A stretch of DNA of 64,000 nt from Cycas panzhihuaensis (lineage: Eukaryota; Cycadophyta): NCBI GenBank assembly GCA_023213395.1, contig CM041465.1, forward strand, positions 206,529,741 to 206,593,740, read 5' to 3'. A program made the position numbers and the translations under genes. Shown one piece after another: positions 23,466-35,843 of the stretch. The notes under the pieces were generated by a model. The model was not told where the DNA came from. It was given only the letters and a program-made list of their open reading frames with translations, and did not search any database. The stretch's first letter is position 1; every line of letters begins with the position of its first letter.

Positions 23466-26129
23466 TAGTGTTGCAGTTTTGCAACCTAGGAGCCAACATA
23501 ACCAAGCTAATACATAAATTCGTTATTTAAAGGAAAGATAGTGGAAGCTATCATCATCAACTTTTTTTTATCTTAAATTTGGTTCTTAAGTGTTTGAACC
23601 CTCTATGGCAATTTGTAAATATACTTTCCCATTTTTTTTCCCATTTAGTTTATTATTTTATTCATTATTTCTCAATTGTTTAGTCTTGTTTTCATTTGGG
23701 GACTTATCATAAATGGTATCAAACCCGTGTCCATAGTTTTAATTATTTTACTATCACTAGCACTTCAGGGGCATCCCAGGTGGAGGAAACCTATAGTGGG
23801 TATCACCTAGAGTTGACTAGCATTAATTGCTCCAAGACATGAGTACTAAAAAAAAGGACTGGGGGTGAGAGCATGTTGTGGGACTACTATAGAGATTCAT
23901 GGCTCTATGTTGGGTATTGAAGGAAAATGCCAAGAGACTAATATGCAAGATAATAATGATGTCGATATTTTCATTGTCTTAGCAGCCATATAGGGCATTA
24001 ACACCACCCAAAATTGATTGGCATTGTTATTTAATATTGTAAGGAGGTCATAAAGAAGGTCACAAGTAGGAAAAAGGCACCCTATGTCATTGCAAGTAAG
24101 CCATGGAGCCCAAATCTTAAGGTGTAGTGTTAAAAAATCACCGCGAGAAGTGTCGATTAATAAGTTTATGAGATAAAAATAAAATTTTAATTTATTCTAA
24201 CATCCCATTTAAAAAACTTAATTTTAGAATATTTCTCTAAAATACTTTGTTATATGCCCAACCCCCTTTTAATATATCCACCTTCTTCCTCTTTTCTCTT
24301 CAATGTATCTTCTTCTTCTTTTCCTTCTTCCTCTTCACTAGTCTCTTATTGTATTTATCCCACTTCATGAGTGAAGAGGGATGGGTGGTCTTAGTAGCCT
24401 TATATATATGTATACTTCACTCTTATAAGGGACACTTTTGAGTATTGAGATATTATGTATTAGGAGGTTGCCCTCTCAAAGCGGTCCAACAATACAAGGA
24501 GATCTTATACTTGTGCAAACTTTCTTGTGGAGTTTCAACCTTCTTAGAAGATTTCACAATTATTAGAATGAAGTTCATTGCAAGTGGTATTAAAGTAGTC
24601 AAACCTAAAGCAAGTGAGAGAGATTCAAAAATAGTGAAGAATTTGGGATTTTTTTTTCCCTCTTTTGGTGAAGATCTAAACCTTTCACCTTTCCAAGTTT
24701 TATATTTTCTATTATTTTTCTTTCCTATATTTTTTTCAAGGGTAGATAACTTTATTAGGCAACTACCCTTTATTACCATTGGCTCTATTTACTGTTGTAA
24801 GTGGTTAACTTGTGTTAGGCAGATACCATGTGACAGGGGTCTATAAATATTGTGAAGGATTTGTCATTCTTGGCCAAACATATTTTGCCATAAACTAATG
24901 TGTGAAATGGAGGGGAATTGATACGACCCCAATACTTAGGCTTCAAACAGAATTCCTATACATAAGTGAGTCTTTAAGTACTATCACGTATATAAGAGAA
25001 CCCATATAAGTAGTCTGATCCATTTCCCAGAATAGGCAAAACTATGGCCATTAAAGTCTTGTAGTACAATGATTAACAATTAGCGCCATAAAGCTACCTA
25101 TCTTGAACTCCTACAAAGGGATTTATTGATAGGCTTATAAGATTAAATACTCCTAATTCTTGTAGTTAGTAGGAAAACCAACCCCATTTAAATTGTTAGT
25201 TCCATGTTCCCCTTCTTCCTTCTCCTTCTCCAAATCCTAAACTAGAAAGTTGCCTATTCTGGAAAAAGTAAGTATAGAAAAAATTACTCCTATGGTTATA
25301 TCTCTCTTTTGGAGGCTCTTATTCACCTAAAAATTTATAGGGCTATGTGAAACCCCATTCTAGATCATTTTGTTATTAACAACTTCTGGCAAAATTTTGT
25401 ACCAAATTGCCAAAAAGTATAAATTTATGAATTTTCATATTTTAACTACAACTCCTCAACCATTGCTTAAATTAGCCCCAAATTTTAGTTGTAGATACAT
25501 ATCATCATTCTAAACAAAACCCCTCTCTTAGTAGTTTGCCAATTTTTAGCCTAAGTGATTGATATTACCTTTCAACGGGCTCACACTGAACTAGAAGATT
25601 TACAAAATTGTATAAATCCTCTATAACTCCTCCTTCTATTGCCTAATCAGCTAAGTCCCCTTACTGAAAAAGTTTTAATTCATAATTTTTAACCCTTTGC
25701 AAAAATACATTTAAAAAAACTGTAAAACTAGTAGGACAACAGTCTAAAGATACCTACTAAGCGCCTAACCTCCTTAAAAACCCATATTCATAAGATAATA
25801 TTGAGCTAAGGTCAAGAAGGAAAAAGGCCCCTAAAATCAACCCCGATTGGAGCATCAAACTCAATGATGTAGTTACCTCATTAAGAGGAGAAATAAATAT
25901 TAAGAATTAAGATGTGTAATACACAATAAATAATATAGCCCTTTAAGTGTTTAATAGCACTACCCAATTGGAGAGGTTTTTCACCAACAAGGATAACCAA
26001 GTTAAAGAGGAAGACCACCACCACAAAAGAAAGGAGAAACTTGATTTTAATGATACACATCAACAAGGATATAATAATGATGGTATGGATGATAACCACT
26101 GTGATAATAGATGAGGCAAGCCAACCATC
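23466..26129. other. AT-rich sequence, possibly the leader of a retroelement (H)
   Basis: A primer-site-like tggtatcaaaccc at 23714 follows a sequence that could be an LTR end, and a gag fragment lies at 26130-26246. The intervening 2.4 kb, including phrases such as caactcctcaaccattgc at 25448 that resemble other leaders here, may be a long leader. No LTR pair supports this, and the open frames at 24247-24846 look like chance. Confidence 0.3.
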
Positions 26130-26246
26130 CTTCTAAAAGTATAGCTTAAAAAATTTAATGGTTCTGAGGTTCGAATTTGGGTGTCGCAAATGGAATAGTA
26201 CTTCACCCTTCACTAAATCCCAAAAGATAAAAAGATATCAATAGGT
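26130..26246 (+). pseudogene. Retrotransposon gag fragment (element H)
   Basis: The plus strand reads KKFNGSEVRIWVSQMEQYF followed by a TLH-like continuation, the opening of a retrotransposon capsid domain (compare kFnG-d--Wv-qmEqYF). It stops where the LTR of element C begins at 26247, so C appears to have inserted into it. Upstream (25970-26110) is a charged Asn/Asp/His-rich reading with stops. Confidence 0.6.
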
Positions 26247-26560
26247 TGTTAGGATAATGCCCAATATTAAATCATGTAAAGCCACCCTTGGGCCCCTAAA
26301 AGGCACCTCGGGCCACCAATAATTAACATCAAGCCAACTTAAGGTACGCTATTTTAATAATGCATTTATTATTTTATTGTTCATTTAAATTTTTAATTAT
26401 TATTTGATGCTAGGGTTGAGGCAGTCCACCGCCTCCCCAAAACTATATATTAAAGGGGAGTACCTCCCTCATGTTTTTTAACACCGCTTTCATAATAGAA
26501 TTATGGTTAATTATTTCAAGATGGCTTTGTAGTCTATCCACTCTGTCCTCGACTCCAACA
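26247..26560 (+). repeat. 5' LTR of copia element C
   Basis: Starts TGTTAGGATAATG and ends GACTCCAACA, with short inverted ends (TGTTAG/TCCAACA). A TATA-like aactatatattaaa lies at about 26441-26455. The end is set by the primer site two bases further on. Length 314 bp. Confidence 0.75.
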
Positions 26561-26562
26561 TT

Positions 26563-26574
26563 TGGTATTAGAGC
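26563..26574 (+). other. Primer binding site of element C
   Basis: Reads tggtattagagc, one mismatch from the initiator Met-tRNA complement. Confidence 0.85.
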
Positions 26575-29529
26575 GCACGACAAGTTTATTGTTGATATTT
26601 CAAGCTTTACACTATAGTTTTAATATTATTTTTTATATAGTTTTAGAAAATATTTGATATTTCATACGTATAAGCTTGATTGATTATTATTTTTTCAAGT
26701 ATTTGTTGCAAAAATTATTGCATTCAGCCCAACAATAGCCTGGTGTGATCATTTTTAGAATTTATTTGATAAATATTACGTTTTTTATCAAATTTCACCA
26801 TTCTTTTAAAGGTTTTGTGACTTCGATAGGTTGGTGTGACCTCCACATTGCATGAAACTTCAATAAGTTACTATTCATTTCAATCATGGCTAAGTATACT
26901 TCACAACATAAGAATTTGTTTGTAATTTTGTCCATCCTAAGCAGAGAAATTCTTCCTAGAAGCCTAGTCACTACTTTCGGTCACCGAAACCCCTAGTGTA
27001 CCTCTTACAAATTACTAGTTTCACTTTAGTTTCTCTCATAATCTTAGTGCAATAAGGTAGCAGGCCGATTAAGGGAAAGACTAAGTTATCCTTGAGTATT
27101 TTCTAGCCCCCTCTAAGCTATACAACCTCCATGTAGTCGTGCAACCTCTGTGGGCTCTTGCGCTTCGTTCTCTGCGTGTGAGTATCTGTTCTTGACAAAA
27201 TTTTAGAGGTGCCTTGCCATCTGAGAGATGCAACTGCCCCTCAAGTTTTATGGTGATCCATTCATTCTGTGGAGAGTTTGAGCTCTTTGAATCTCCATGG
27301 CATGCGCAGGTCGAGTACGTCGATTTTTTTATTTTTTTTAATTTAACTTTATTTATTATAAAGTTTATAAAGTTTGACAAATTTTAATTAAATTCAATAA
27401 TATTTGAGTTTTAGGCCTAAGCTTCCTCTTCGTTTAGCCCTGATCTTTTTCTTGGTCCATGTGACCTCATCCTTCAATTTTAAAAGGGGCTAATCACATT
27501 TCATTTTTAAAAATTTATTTTTATTTATACATAAAGAGGATTGTTCACCTTTTCTACTATAACTTCATAATGGAAACCTGATTTTCATAAAATTGGACTC
27601 ATTGGATTTATATTTCAGGGCTCTTTAGCTTAGTGTCATTTTCTACTTATTTTGAGTATGTTTCTATAGTGTTTGAGTTCGTCAAAGTTGACCTTATTTA
27701 CTACACTTATTTCACTTACCATAAGAAGGTCTCTTCAGGGTTTCTTTAATATCTTAAGCTCCATAACTCCAAATTGTAAACCATCTAAACGGTCTAAAAA
27801 ATGGTTTAGAGCTATTCATAATAAAATAGATTTTACTTCATTCTGACTTCATTTTATTGGTTATTGAAGCTCTTCAAGTTAAGGTTCCAATTCAATTCTA
27901 CTTGGACATTTTGGTGGCATTTTTTGAATCAAAACCTTTTGTAATTGAATATATTTCATTAATATCTATCATATAGATAATTATTAACAATATTTATTGA
28001 TGTTTATTAGACTTATAATATATTTTTATAGACTTTTGGCATTCTTTAGCTTTTTGAAGCAAAAGGACCCCTTGTTATGCTCAAAACTAAAACTTGGTAC
28101 TTCTTATCTTGGCATTTCATTTCTACTATACTTAAAAGTATCTCTAACCTATTTTATTAGTTGATTAAAGGGATTTCATTGAATATTGATACGTGTTTAA
28201 GGCCATTTTGACTTCTTAATTACTTATCAAGTACACTTTATTTTACAAAGATTTCTTTAAAAAGCGTATTCTCATCTTACTTATACTTCATCTAGAAGCA
28301 TTTACCAACTATTTTTTATGCACTTGAGTTTCTTTTTCATTAGTTGAAGGAATTTTAAGTTGCTTAAGACCTCCTCACATTCCTTGAAGACATTTATGTG
28401 CATCTTTGCATAGAAAATGATATATATTTGTTAATACATTTAAAGATTTAAGTTCTTCATTGCATTCTACATACTCCATAAACTTTCTTATGCATTCTTA
28501 GTGAAAATGACATAAGCATTGAATATTTATTTTGAAAGGAATCGATTAGTTCTCTAAGGGATTTATCTTCTTTATTTGAAAAGTTTTTAAGTATATTAAA
28601 GATCATTGATTTACTTATAGATCCTTCATTTCATTTATTTGAAAAATATTAAGAGTTGTTTCAAGATTATTTTTTTAAGGAGATTTACTTGTTAAAATAT
28701 CCTTGCATTAAAGCATTCAAATTGAAAGAGCATAAACATTCTTTAGCTTTTATTATTTTGAGCAAGTTATTTATTTTGTTCAAGTAAAAGGAGAAAAGAT
28801 TGCATATTTATACCTACATTATTTTATTGAAAGCAATATTATTTTACTTCAAAACATTAGTTATTTAAAAGGATATCTAGTCTTGCTTATTTGAAAGTTT
28901 CTTTTGAAGGATTAAAAGGAACCTTTGTATGTTTAAGTAAGACCACACTTAAAATTAAAATTTTTACATTAACAAGATAATCTCCTAAATTAACCACAAT
29001 TATTCCAGCCTTACAAGGGAAACGATTAGGACCCTTGAAGTTACCACCACGTACACACCCTTGGCCTACTCATATTAGATGAGGAATATCATTGGCTATT
29101 AGATATATTAGGTGGTAGGCTGAGGTGGAGAACCTTTTTTTCTAGGGTTTAGAGACCAAGGCTAGACTTGGAGAGGATGAGTGCTTTGGTTTGTAAAACC
29201 TTTACCATTTGATCTGTTGCTAGGCATAAGTCTGGTGCAGGTGAACCAACAATTCAGGGGGGTATAACAACCTTCTTAGCAGCCTATATACTAAGGTATA
29301 TTGACCCTAGAGCTTATGTACTAGTATATTAGATCCTTGTTTTTCCACTTGTAGGCAGGCGCTACTAGACAAGATAGCAACCAAAGGTTTTCCTTGGGAA
29401 AACTTGGACTTAGAGCTTAAAAGCCTCATTAGAGACTAGGACACTTGTAAACTTTAGGAAAACATCATCCCATCTAAAGATATTTTTTTACAAAACCTAG
29501 TTAAGAAATAGCAACAAGTTTTAGAAATA
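26575..29529 (+). other. Long AT-rich leader between primer site and gag of element C
   Basis: No coding resemblance over nearly 3 kb. Some phrases (aactccaaattgtaaaccatctaaacggtctaa near 27767) echo those in the leader of element N on the other strand (tctaaacggttggaatt). Part may be a separate insertion; a purine patch with aattcagggggg at 29250-29262 could be the end of another element. Confidence 0.4.
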
Positions 29530-30500
29530 TAATTATTCCTAAGTTTGATAGATCAAACTTTCTAAATTAGAGTAAGAGGATAAGACTAATGACATATGGG
29601 AAATTGTGAGAACAGGTTATAATGAACTAGGTCAAAATGTCATAGATCTTGAAAAGGCAACTTACAAGGAAAAGGTTAAGAAAGACAATGAAGCTCTTGC
29701 TCTTATTTTTGTGCATTAGAAGACCATATTTTTCTAAGAGTTAGTGAATCCACAAAATTGAAAGAGGCATATGACACTTTGCAATTAATCTATAAAGGGG
29801 TTGTATCTTCCAAACTTCAAACTTTAAGAAACAAATTCAAGGACTTACGCATGATGCCAACTGAATTTATGATAAAGGTACAAGACTTAGTAAATCAAAT
29901 AAGATCATTTGGGGATATGCTGACTGAACAAAGAGTAGTAGAATGAATCTTGAGATGTGTAAGTTTCGTAAGAAGATTCAAAATGGTAGCAATAAGTATA
30001 GGGATATCCAAAGACTTAAGTACCCTTACGGTGGAATAATTAAGTGCTTTGTTGATGATATTTGAAAGCAACAAAACACAAATGAATCTCTTGAATATGC
30101 CTTTGCTACCAAGGCAAGAATCCAGTCCAATTCTCAATCTAGTACATCCAAGTCTAGAGAAGCATCTCTTAAAAGAAGAGAAAGAAATCCTAGAAGGGAC
30201 ATGCATTAAGATGTACTACTTAAGTATCAAGCTCCTTACTAAAGGATCAAGAGAAACAACTAGAGGCACATCTATATTACCTAAATTGCCATGGAAATGT
30301 ATAAGCTCAAAGATCAAATCCTAATTATTATGACAATAGACCAAGGGACAATCAAGTCCCACGTTATGAGGAAAGGGGGAGACCATCTCACATAAATATT
30401 TCCTCATCCTCATAATAGAAGCTTAAGTTATGGGAGAAGAGGTACATTATATTGTACCTATTGTAATCATAATGGTCATACATAAGATAAGTGTTTTTCA
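29530..30500 (+). pseudogene. Decayed copia gag with zinc knuckle, element C
   Basis: Opens with a reading like PKFDRSNFLN near 29535. The open frame 29758-29946 (KEAYDTLQLIYKG, LQTLRNKFKDLRMM, IKVQDLVNQIRSFG) is typical UBN2 capsid. A zinc knuckle CTYCNHNGHTxDKC (CX2CX4HX4C) lies at about 30455-30495, with one stop inside. Stops and shifts interrupt 29947-30440. Confidence 0.85.
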
Positions 30501-30589
30501 AAATATGGATGACCTACAAAAGTTAGTGCCAATACAACAATTGAAATAAGGGATAATAACACACCTTTCTTATCTAGTTATATTGCCCA

Positions 30590-31313
30590 TGAATAGGAAG
30601 ATGACAACTAGTATATTGATTCAGGTTGCTCTACTCACATAACACACAAGGAGCATTTATTATTGTAAATAGAATCAGGAAACTCTAGATATCTTAGCGA
30701 TATATTTTATGTACCAACCCTTAAGAAAAGTCTCATATCTGTAGGGTAGATGATGGGCTAGGATTACAAGGTAATCTTTCATAATGGAGAATGTACTATC
30801 AAAGACAAGAGAAGAAACAAGGCGGTTATAGCCAAAGGAAAAATGACTAAGGATATACTCTTTAAACTTGTCATTACCCCATCAGATACTTATGCCTTAA
30901 AAGCTATGGTTAAAATGGATAGTGACTTATGGGATAAGAGATTTGGATATCTAAACTATAGCAGTTTGGCGTTAATGAAAAAGATAGACACGGTTAACAG
31001 GTTACCCAATATTGAAGTGGATAAAAACATTTGCGAAGGATGCTTACTTAGCAAACAACATAGAGAGAGCTTTTCAAATTACAACTATCGAGCAACTGGA
31101 CCACTTCAACTAGTTTATATAGATATTTGTGGTCCTATGGATATCCCCTCATTCATAGGTATATGTTACTTTATTACATTTATTCATGACTACATAAGAA
31201 AGACTTGGGTATTCTTCCTAATGTTCAAATTGGATGCCTACCAACACTTTGTTGATTTTAAAACCTATATGGAATACAAAGGATCTTGTGTTTATATAAT
31301 AATGATGTATTGA
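30590..31313 (+). pseudogene. Protease, pre-integrase and partial integrase, element C
   Basis: The protease active site reads YIDSGCSTHIT at about 30614-30646, with D-S-G intact. The open frame 30843-31313 (156 codons) runs through the pre-integrase domain (DLWDKRFGYLNYSSL...CEGCLLSKQHRE) into the integrase core with the first acidic residue (VYIDICGPMDIPS) and IHDYIRKTWVFFL. It lacks the second and third catalytic acids; the last codons read past the break at about 31290-31300. Confidence 0.85.
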
Positions 31314-31360
31314 TATATGTTATTTGTTTATATTTTGCCCTATTCTCCATTGATTTATTT

Positions 31361-33139
31361 TCTTACAAGTGGTACTATAGAGTGATTCATGGTATCGCAG
31401 ATACTTCTATGGTACCGTAGATTTGTTTGTGGTATGGCTGTTATAGCTTTTGACCATGTCCCTAATGGCCAAATGGATTTTTTTTCATCTTATTTGGTGG
31501 GCTTGGGGCACCACATTAGCCCAGGTCAGCTTACTACACCCTAGGGAACCTCATTGGACCTCCAATATCATTTTTTATTCAAGTTTTCTTAAGATTTGAA
31601 TCTCCCTCCTTAGCTCCATTTATGGTTTTGGGTAGTGGTTTCCCCATCTTGTGGGCATAAAACCACCACTCCCTCACCTTATTTTCTCTTATAAAATCCC
31701 TCAAGTTTAAGGGTGGGACATCATAGATCTTTCATTCTTGTTATATCATCAAAATGATACCAAATTTCTGCCTTAATAACTCTTCTACTCTTGATATAAC
31801 TTGTATGCTTTGGAGTTAAGGTGGTGGCATTAGAGATCATCCCTATGGCAAATAAGGAGACCTTGGAGAATTTCTCATCAAGCGGCCATCACTTCTTGTC
31901 TCTCCATTAGTTTGGACATATCCCTTCCTACTTTAGTTTACCTTTTGTGAGACTCCTCTTACCCTTTCCCTTCATACTTATTTTTCTTGTCAACTTGTAT
32001 AGCTAGAGTTGTTTGGATTCGGTAGCTTTTACTTTTGTTGTAGTAGTGGGAAGTAGGGTTTGAGTTTATATGGTCTCTCTTTCCCTTTTGCCTACATATT
32101 TACTAAGTTACATGGCCTTATTGGAGAGGTTTTTCCTAGTATAACTAGGGAAACCATTACATAGAGGAGGTTGCGCCATTCTCAGGCACCCTTCCCTCTC
32201 TTTATTTTATATTTGTTATCATTTCCATCACACTATTTGATATGTACATATATAATACTCCATATCTATATTGTTTTCATGTAATTAGAGTTTTTTGAAA
32301 GATTATTAGGATAGCCCTTTCTATAGATCTAACTTGTAGGTATAGGAAGGAGTAACCTTCCATCATTCACATTAGGGTTTAGAGCTAAGATGTGCCCTCA
32401 ACAAGGTGAGAACCCTCATCTTTACACTTATTATTACTTTATTCTTCTACTTCCTTCTTTTATTGCTTTCCATTCATTGTCTTTCCATTTGGGGTAGGTA
32501 AGTGGAGCCTTCTTAATCTGCTTCAATTGGCAACACAAGCATTTGAAGAGAGAATGGGAAGAGGCAAAGGGGAGTGATGTCACTAACCACTAACTAAATC
32601 TAGGTGCACCTCCTTCCTTCTTCTCATTATTGTTTCATATTTTTGTTAGTATTTACACTCTACTCCCCATTGAAGGAATCCTCCCCCTTTATTGTTTGTT
32701 TCCTTTTAGTTGGATTATCATTAGAAAAGGAAAATAAGGAAGTAGAGGAGGGTTTCTTGCATGGTAGATAATAAAGGGAAATCAATTTGTAAGAATGGAA
32801 ATTAGTTTTCTTTCCCTTTTGTTTTAGGAAAAAGAAAAAGTTGAAAGTAAGGGTTTCCTTGGTTAGGGTTTAATATAGGAAATGATCTCTTACATGTCCC
32901 CCTCTTGTGCCTCCTTAGTTGTATCCTTATTTCTTTCTTTTCATTAGCATGCATTTTTCCTTTTTTTACATAAAAAAAGAGAGGGAGAGTGTTAAAGTAA
33001 AGGAGAGTAAGGTTTCTTTACGTGTATTATACCCCTTTTCGATTTCCTTTTTTGTTCTTGTTCCTAGTAATATAAAAACAAAACCTAACCATAGCCCTCT
33101 TATCCTACCAAGTGGGCTTGTGCCTATTTATCCCTTCAC

Positions 33140-33197
<58 letters not shown>

Positions 33198-33366
33198 CTA
33201 TTTCCTTCACATTGGCCCCTTACCAAGGGAATCTACCCAACTATAGAACCTTTCTCCAAAACCTTAGGTAAAGGGTAAGGGACCACATCTATACGTTCTC
33301 GAATCTACACCTCTGAGATCCATGAGCACCCTACGTAGGCTACCCAAGACTCCTTTACACCCTATA
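31361..33366 (+). repeat. First LTR of element G, main part
   Basis: Aligns with 54397-56348 over its length, for example tatttggtgggcttggggcac, tttaagggtgggacatc and ttcttgttatatcatc-type stretches. A TATA box cttataaaatccc is at 31688-31700 and has a counterpart at 54702. The LTR starts with four GGTA words spaced exactly 20 bp (31371, 31391, 31411, 31431). Copia A interrupts it after 33366; its last ~50 bp continue at 45677. Confidence 0.8.
33143..33198. repeat. Compound microsatellite (TC)14(TA)14 in the G LTR
   Basis: The same position in the second G LTR (56143-56175) holds a TC-rich tract without the TA part, so the TA run expanded in this copy only. Confidence 0.9.
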
Positions 33367-33664
33367 TAAAAAGAGTGGATCTATCCTTCATCTCTATACA
33401 CTAAACACAAAGGCAAATATGCAAGCAAGAGAGACTTGAGAGAAAGAAAGTAGCTTTCACAAAATGGGGAGGTAAGAATAAGTCTTATCCATTGAGCTTT
33501 TACTTTTATATTAAGAGAGGGAGCATTAGAGTTAGGTAAAATGAAATTACACATAATGCATATGAAAGTACATTTCACTTAAGTGATATAATTTAAAGTT
33601 CACCTAAGACCCTTTTTAGAAATAATCAACTAATGTAATGACCGTGTGAGATTAATCCTTTCCA
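33367..33664 (-). repeat. 3' LTR of element A
   Basis: Preceded in the minus sense by the purine tract aagagggagat (33665-33675). Pairs with 45379-45676. Confidence 0.92.
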
Positions 33665-34129
33665 ATCTCCCTCTTAATGGTAGAACGTCATTTCATCCTA
33701 TTTTATTCTATCCTATGAGGTTTTCATTTGAGCCTCTTACAAAGCAAACTACTATGACACTTTTGTGGGAAACCCTCATGGGGAAGAAAACCCATAAATT
33801 TTTTAATCTACTAACCTGGCTTAAGCGGCTCTTTAAATGAAGCCAAATAGTTAATTAGTATAATGCATTTTGTAGCTAAAATCTATTGAGTCTCCATATA
33901 CCATTTGGTCATCCCCCATGCCCTTTCGAGTTTTCATAGGTTTTGATTTTCCAAAATGATATAACCCTTATCCTTTCATGCCCACAAGGGGTTTTCATGA
34001 ATGCAATAAAGCAAAGACTTACTTTTGTCCTTCTGCGCCCATAAGGGGTGTTCACGAATGAGACAATGTATGATGGTCTTATTATCATCTCCTTTAATCA
34101 GTCAGAGATGGAGGCCCTAAGGTTGAGTT

Positions 34130-35830
34130 GCTTTCAGAACTATTCAAACTTCACCCTCTTCAGTGGTTTGGTGAAGATATCAGCCACTTGATCTACTGTG
34201 GGGTAATACTCCAGTTGAATTGTGCCATCATGAACTAGTTCTCTAATCCTGTGGACTTTCATACTTATATGTTTGGTATGATCATGAAATACATAATTTT
34301 TAGCCATTTAGATTGTAGATTGATTATCTATATGTAAGCTAGTAGAACTTGTTTGGGTGGCATTTAATGTATTCAACAATTTTCAAAGTCATATCACCTC
34401 TTTACTTATCTTGGAAGTACTAATATACTCAGCTTCGATAGCTGACTCTGTAACTATCTTCTGCCATTTGGATCTCTATGATATTGGTGCTATTCCAAGA
34501 AATGTTACATACCCAGACATAGATCTTCCTGTGTCTTTATCTCTAACAAAGTTTGAGTTTGTGTATGCATAAAATTTAAATTCTGCATTGGGTTCATACA
34601 ACAGACCATATTTGATGGTCGTCTTCAGGTACCTCAACACTCGTATTATAGCTTAACAGTGATTCTGCTTAAGATTTGTCATGAATCTTGCAAGAATGCC
34701 AACAAAGTATGTAATATCTAGCCTTATGTTGGTAGTATACATGAGACTACCTACAAGTTGCCTGTAGATTGTTGCTTCTACCTCCCTAGTGTCACCATCA
34801 GTTGAGAGTTTAATATTATGTTCCATAGGTGTATCCACTAGTCGAGCACCTTCCAACTGAAACTTTGTCAAAAGATCATTGATATATTTTTCTTGGGAGA
34901 GAAATATTTTTCCATTCTTTTGAGTTACTTCAATTCCCAAGTAATATTTTATCAACCCGAAGTCAGACAATTTAAAAGTTTTAGTAAAGTCCTTCGTTAG
35001 TTGGCTAATTACCTATTCATTATTCTCTATTATTAGCATATCATCCACACAGATTAAGAGGTATGTGACTTTATCATTTTGGTACTTGATGAATAATGTT
35101 GTATCAATATCTTGATAGTCATAAACCTCATATCCAAGATACCTCATTCTTTCAAACAACTTGGTAAATCAAGCACGAGGGGCTTGTTTTAGGTTGTCCA
35201 AGGACTTTCTCAGCCTGCAAACCTTATGCTCCTAACCAATAATCTTGTATCCTTCTGGCTGTGCCATGTAAATTTCTTCTTTAGGTTCCCCATTGAGAAA
35301 TGCGGTCTTAACATGAAGTTGGTGGATTTTCCAACCCTGTTGAGTAACCAAGGCTATAAGAGTTCTGATTGGAGGCCACTTGGTTGTAGGAGAAAATATT
35401 TCAGTGTAGTCGATGCCTTCTCTTTATGTGAATCCTTTTGATACCAACCTCGTCTTATGTTTTTCTAGGGTTCCATCTGATCTATACTTGTTTTTGAACA
35501 CCCATTTGTTTTAAACTATCTTTCTTCTAAGTGGTAGATCAACAAGCTCCAATGTACTATTCTTGATAAGAGATTAGTACTCTTCATTCATGGAATTTCT
35601 CCAAGCTGCATGCTTTATAACTTCTTGGAAAGTTAAGGGCTCTTCATTAAGAGCAAGGTGCAGTTCTGTTGGTTTAAGCTCAACAGAAAGTGATTCATAC
35701 ATCCTTGCTCTATAGACACTTCTAGTGCCAGTTTTGTTTACCTCATCTGATCGCATATCCTTGTGTAGCTGGTAGGCTCCATGAAAACCTCGAGTTGGGA
35801 ATGAGGTTTTCATTTCCACAGCCTCTTAGT
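34130..35830 (-). pseudogene. Reverse transcriptase and RNase H, element A
   Basis: In minus order: RT start (KHAAWRNSMNEEY, in 35819-35574), the catalytic box CVDDML at about 35060-35040, and the open frame 34970-34653 (MSDFGLIKYYLGIEV, GSLMYTTNIRLD). RNase H follows with readings like LRYLKTTIKYGLLYE, IDNQSTIQMAKN and a C-terminal QVADIFTKPL at about 34160-34130. Stops lie between the blocks. This is the only full RT in A. Confidence 0.85.
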
Positions 35831-35843
35831 CTTCATTTTGATC

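Larger units (their letters stand above)
26247..31300 (+). mobile_element. Ty1/copia element C, plus strand, truncated in integrase
   Basis: Has a 5' LTR (26247-26560), a primer binding site (26563-26574), an unusually long leader of about 2.9 kb, then gag, zinc knuckle, protease, pre-integrase and the first part of the integrase core. Homology ends near 31290-31300, shortly before the region homologous between the two G LTRs, so the insertion of G probably removed or displaced the rest. The link between LTR and gag is by order and strand only. Frames contain stops, but gag and integrase pieces are comparatively clean. Confidence 0.7.

Noticed and set aside
24247-24846. Overlapping open frames of 64-133 codons on both strands
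   Set aside because: Composition follows the T-rich and AT-rich DNA, no family resemblance, and both strands are open over the same part.
27081-27380. Minus open frame of 99 codons
   Set aside because: Sits in the non-coding leader of element C; no recognisable domain and mixed low-complexity start.
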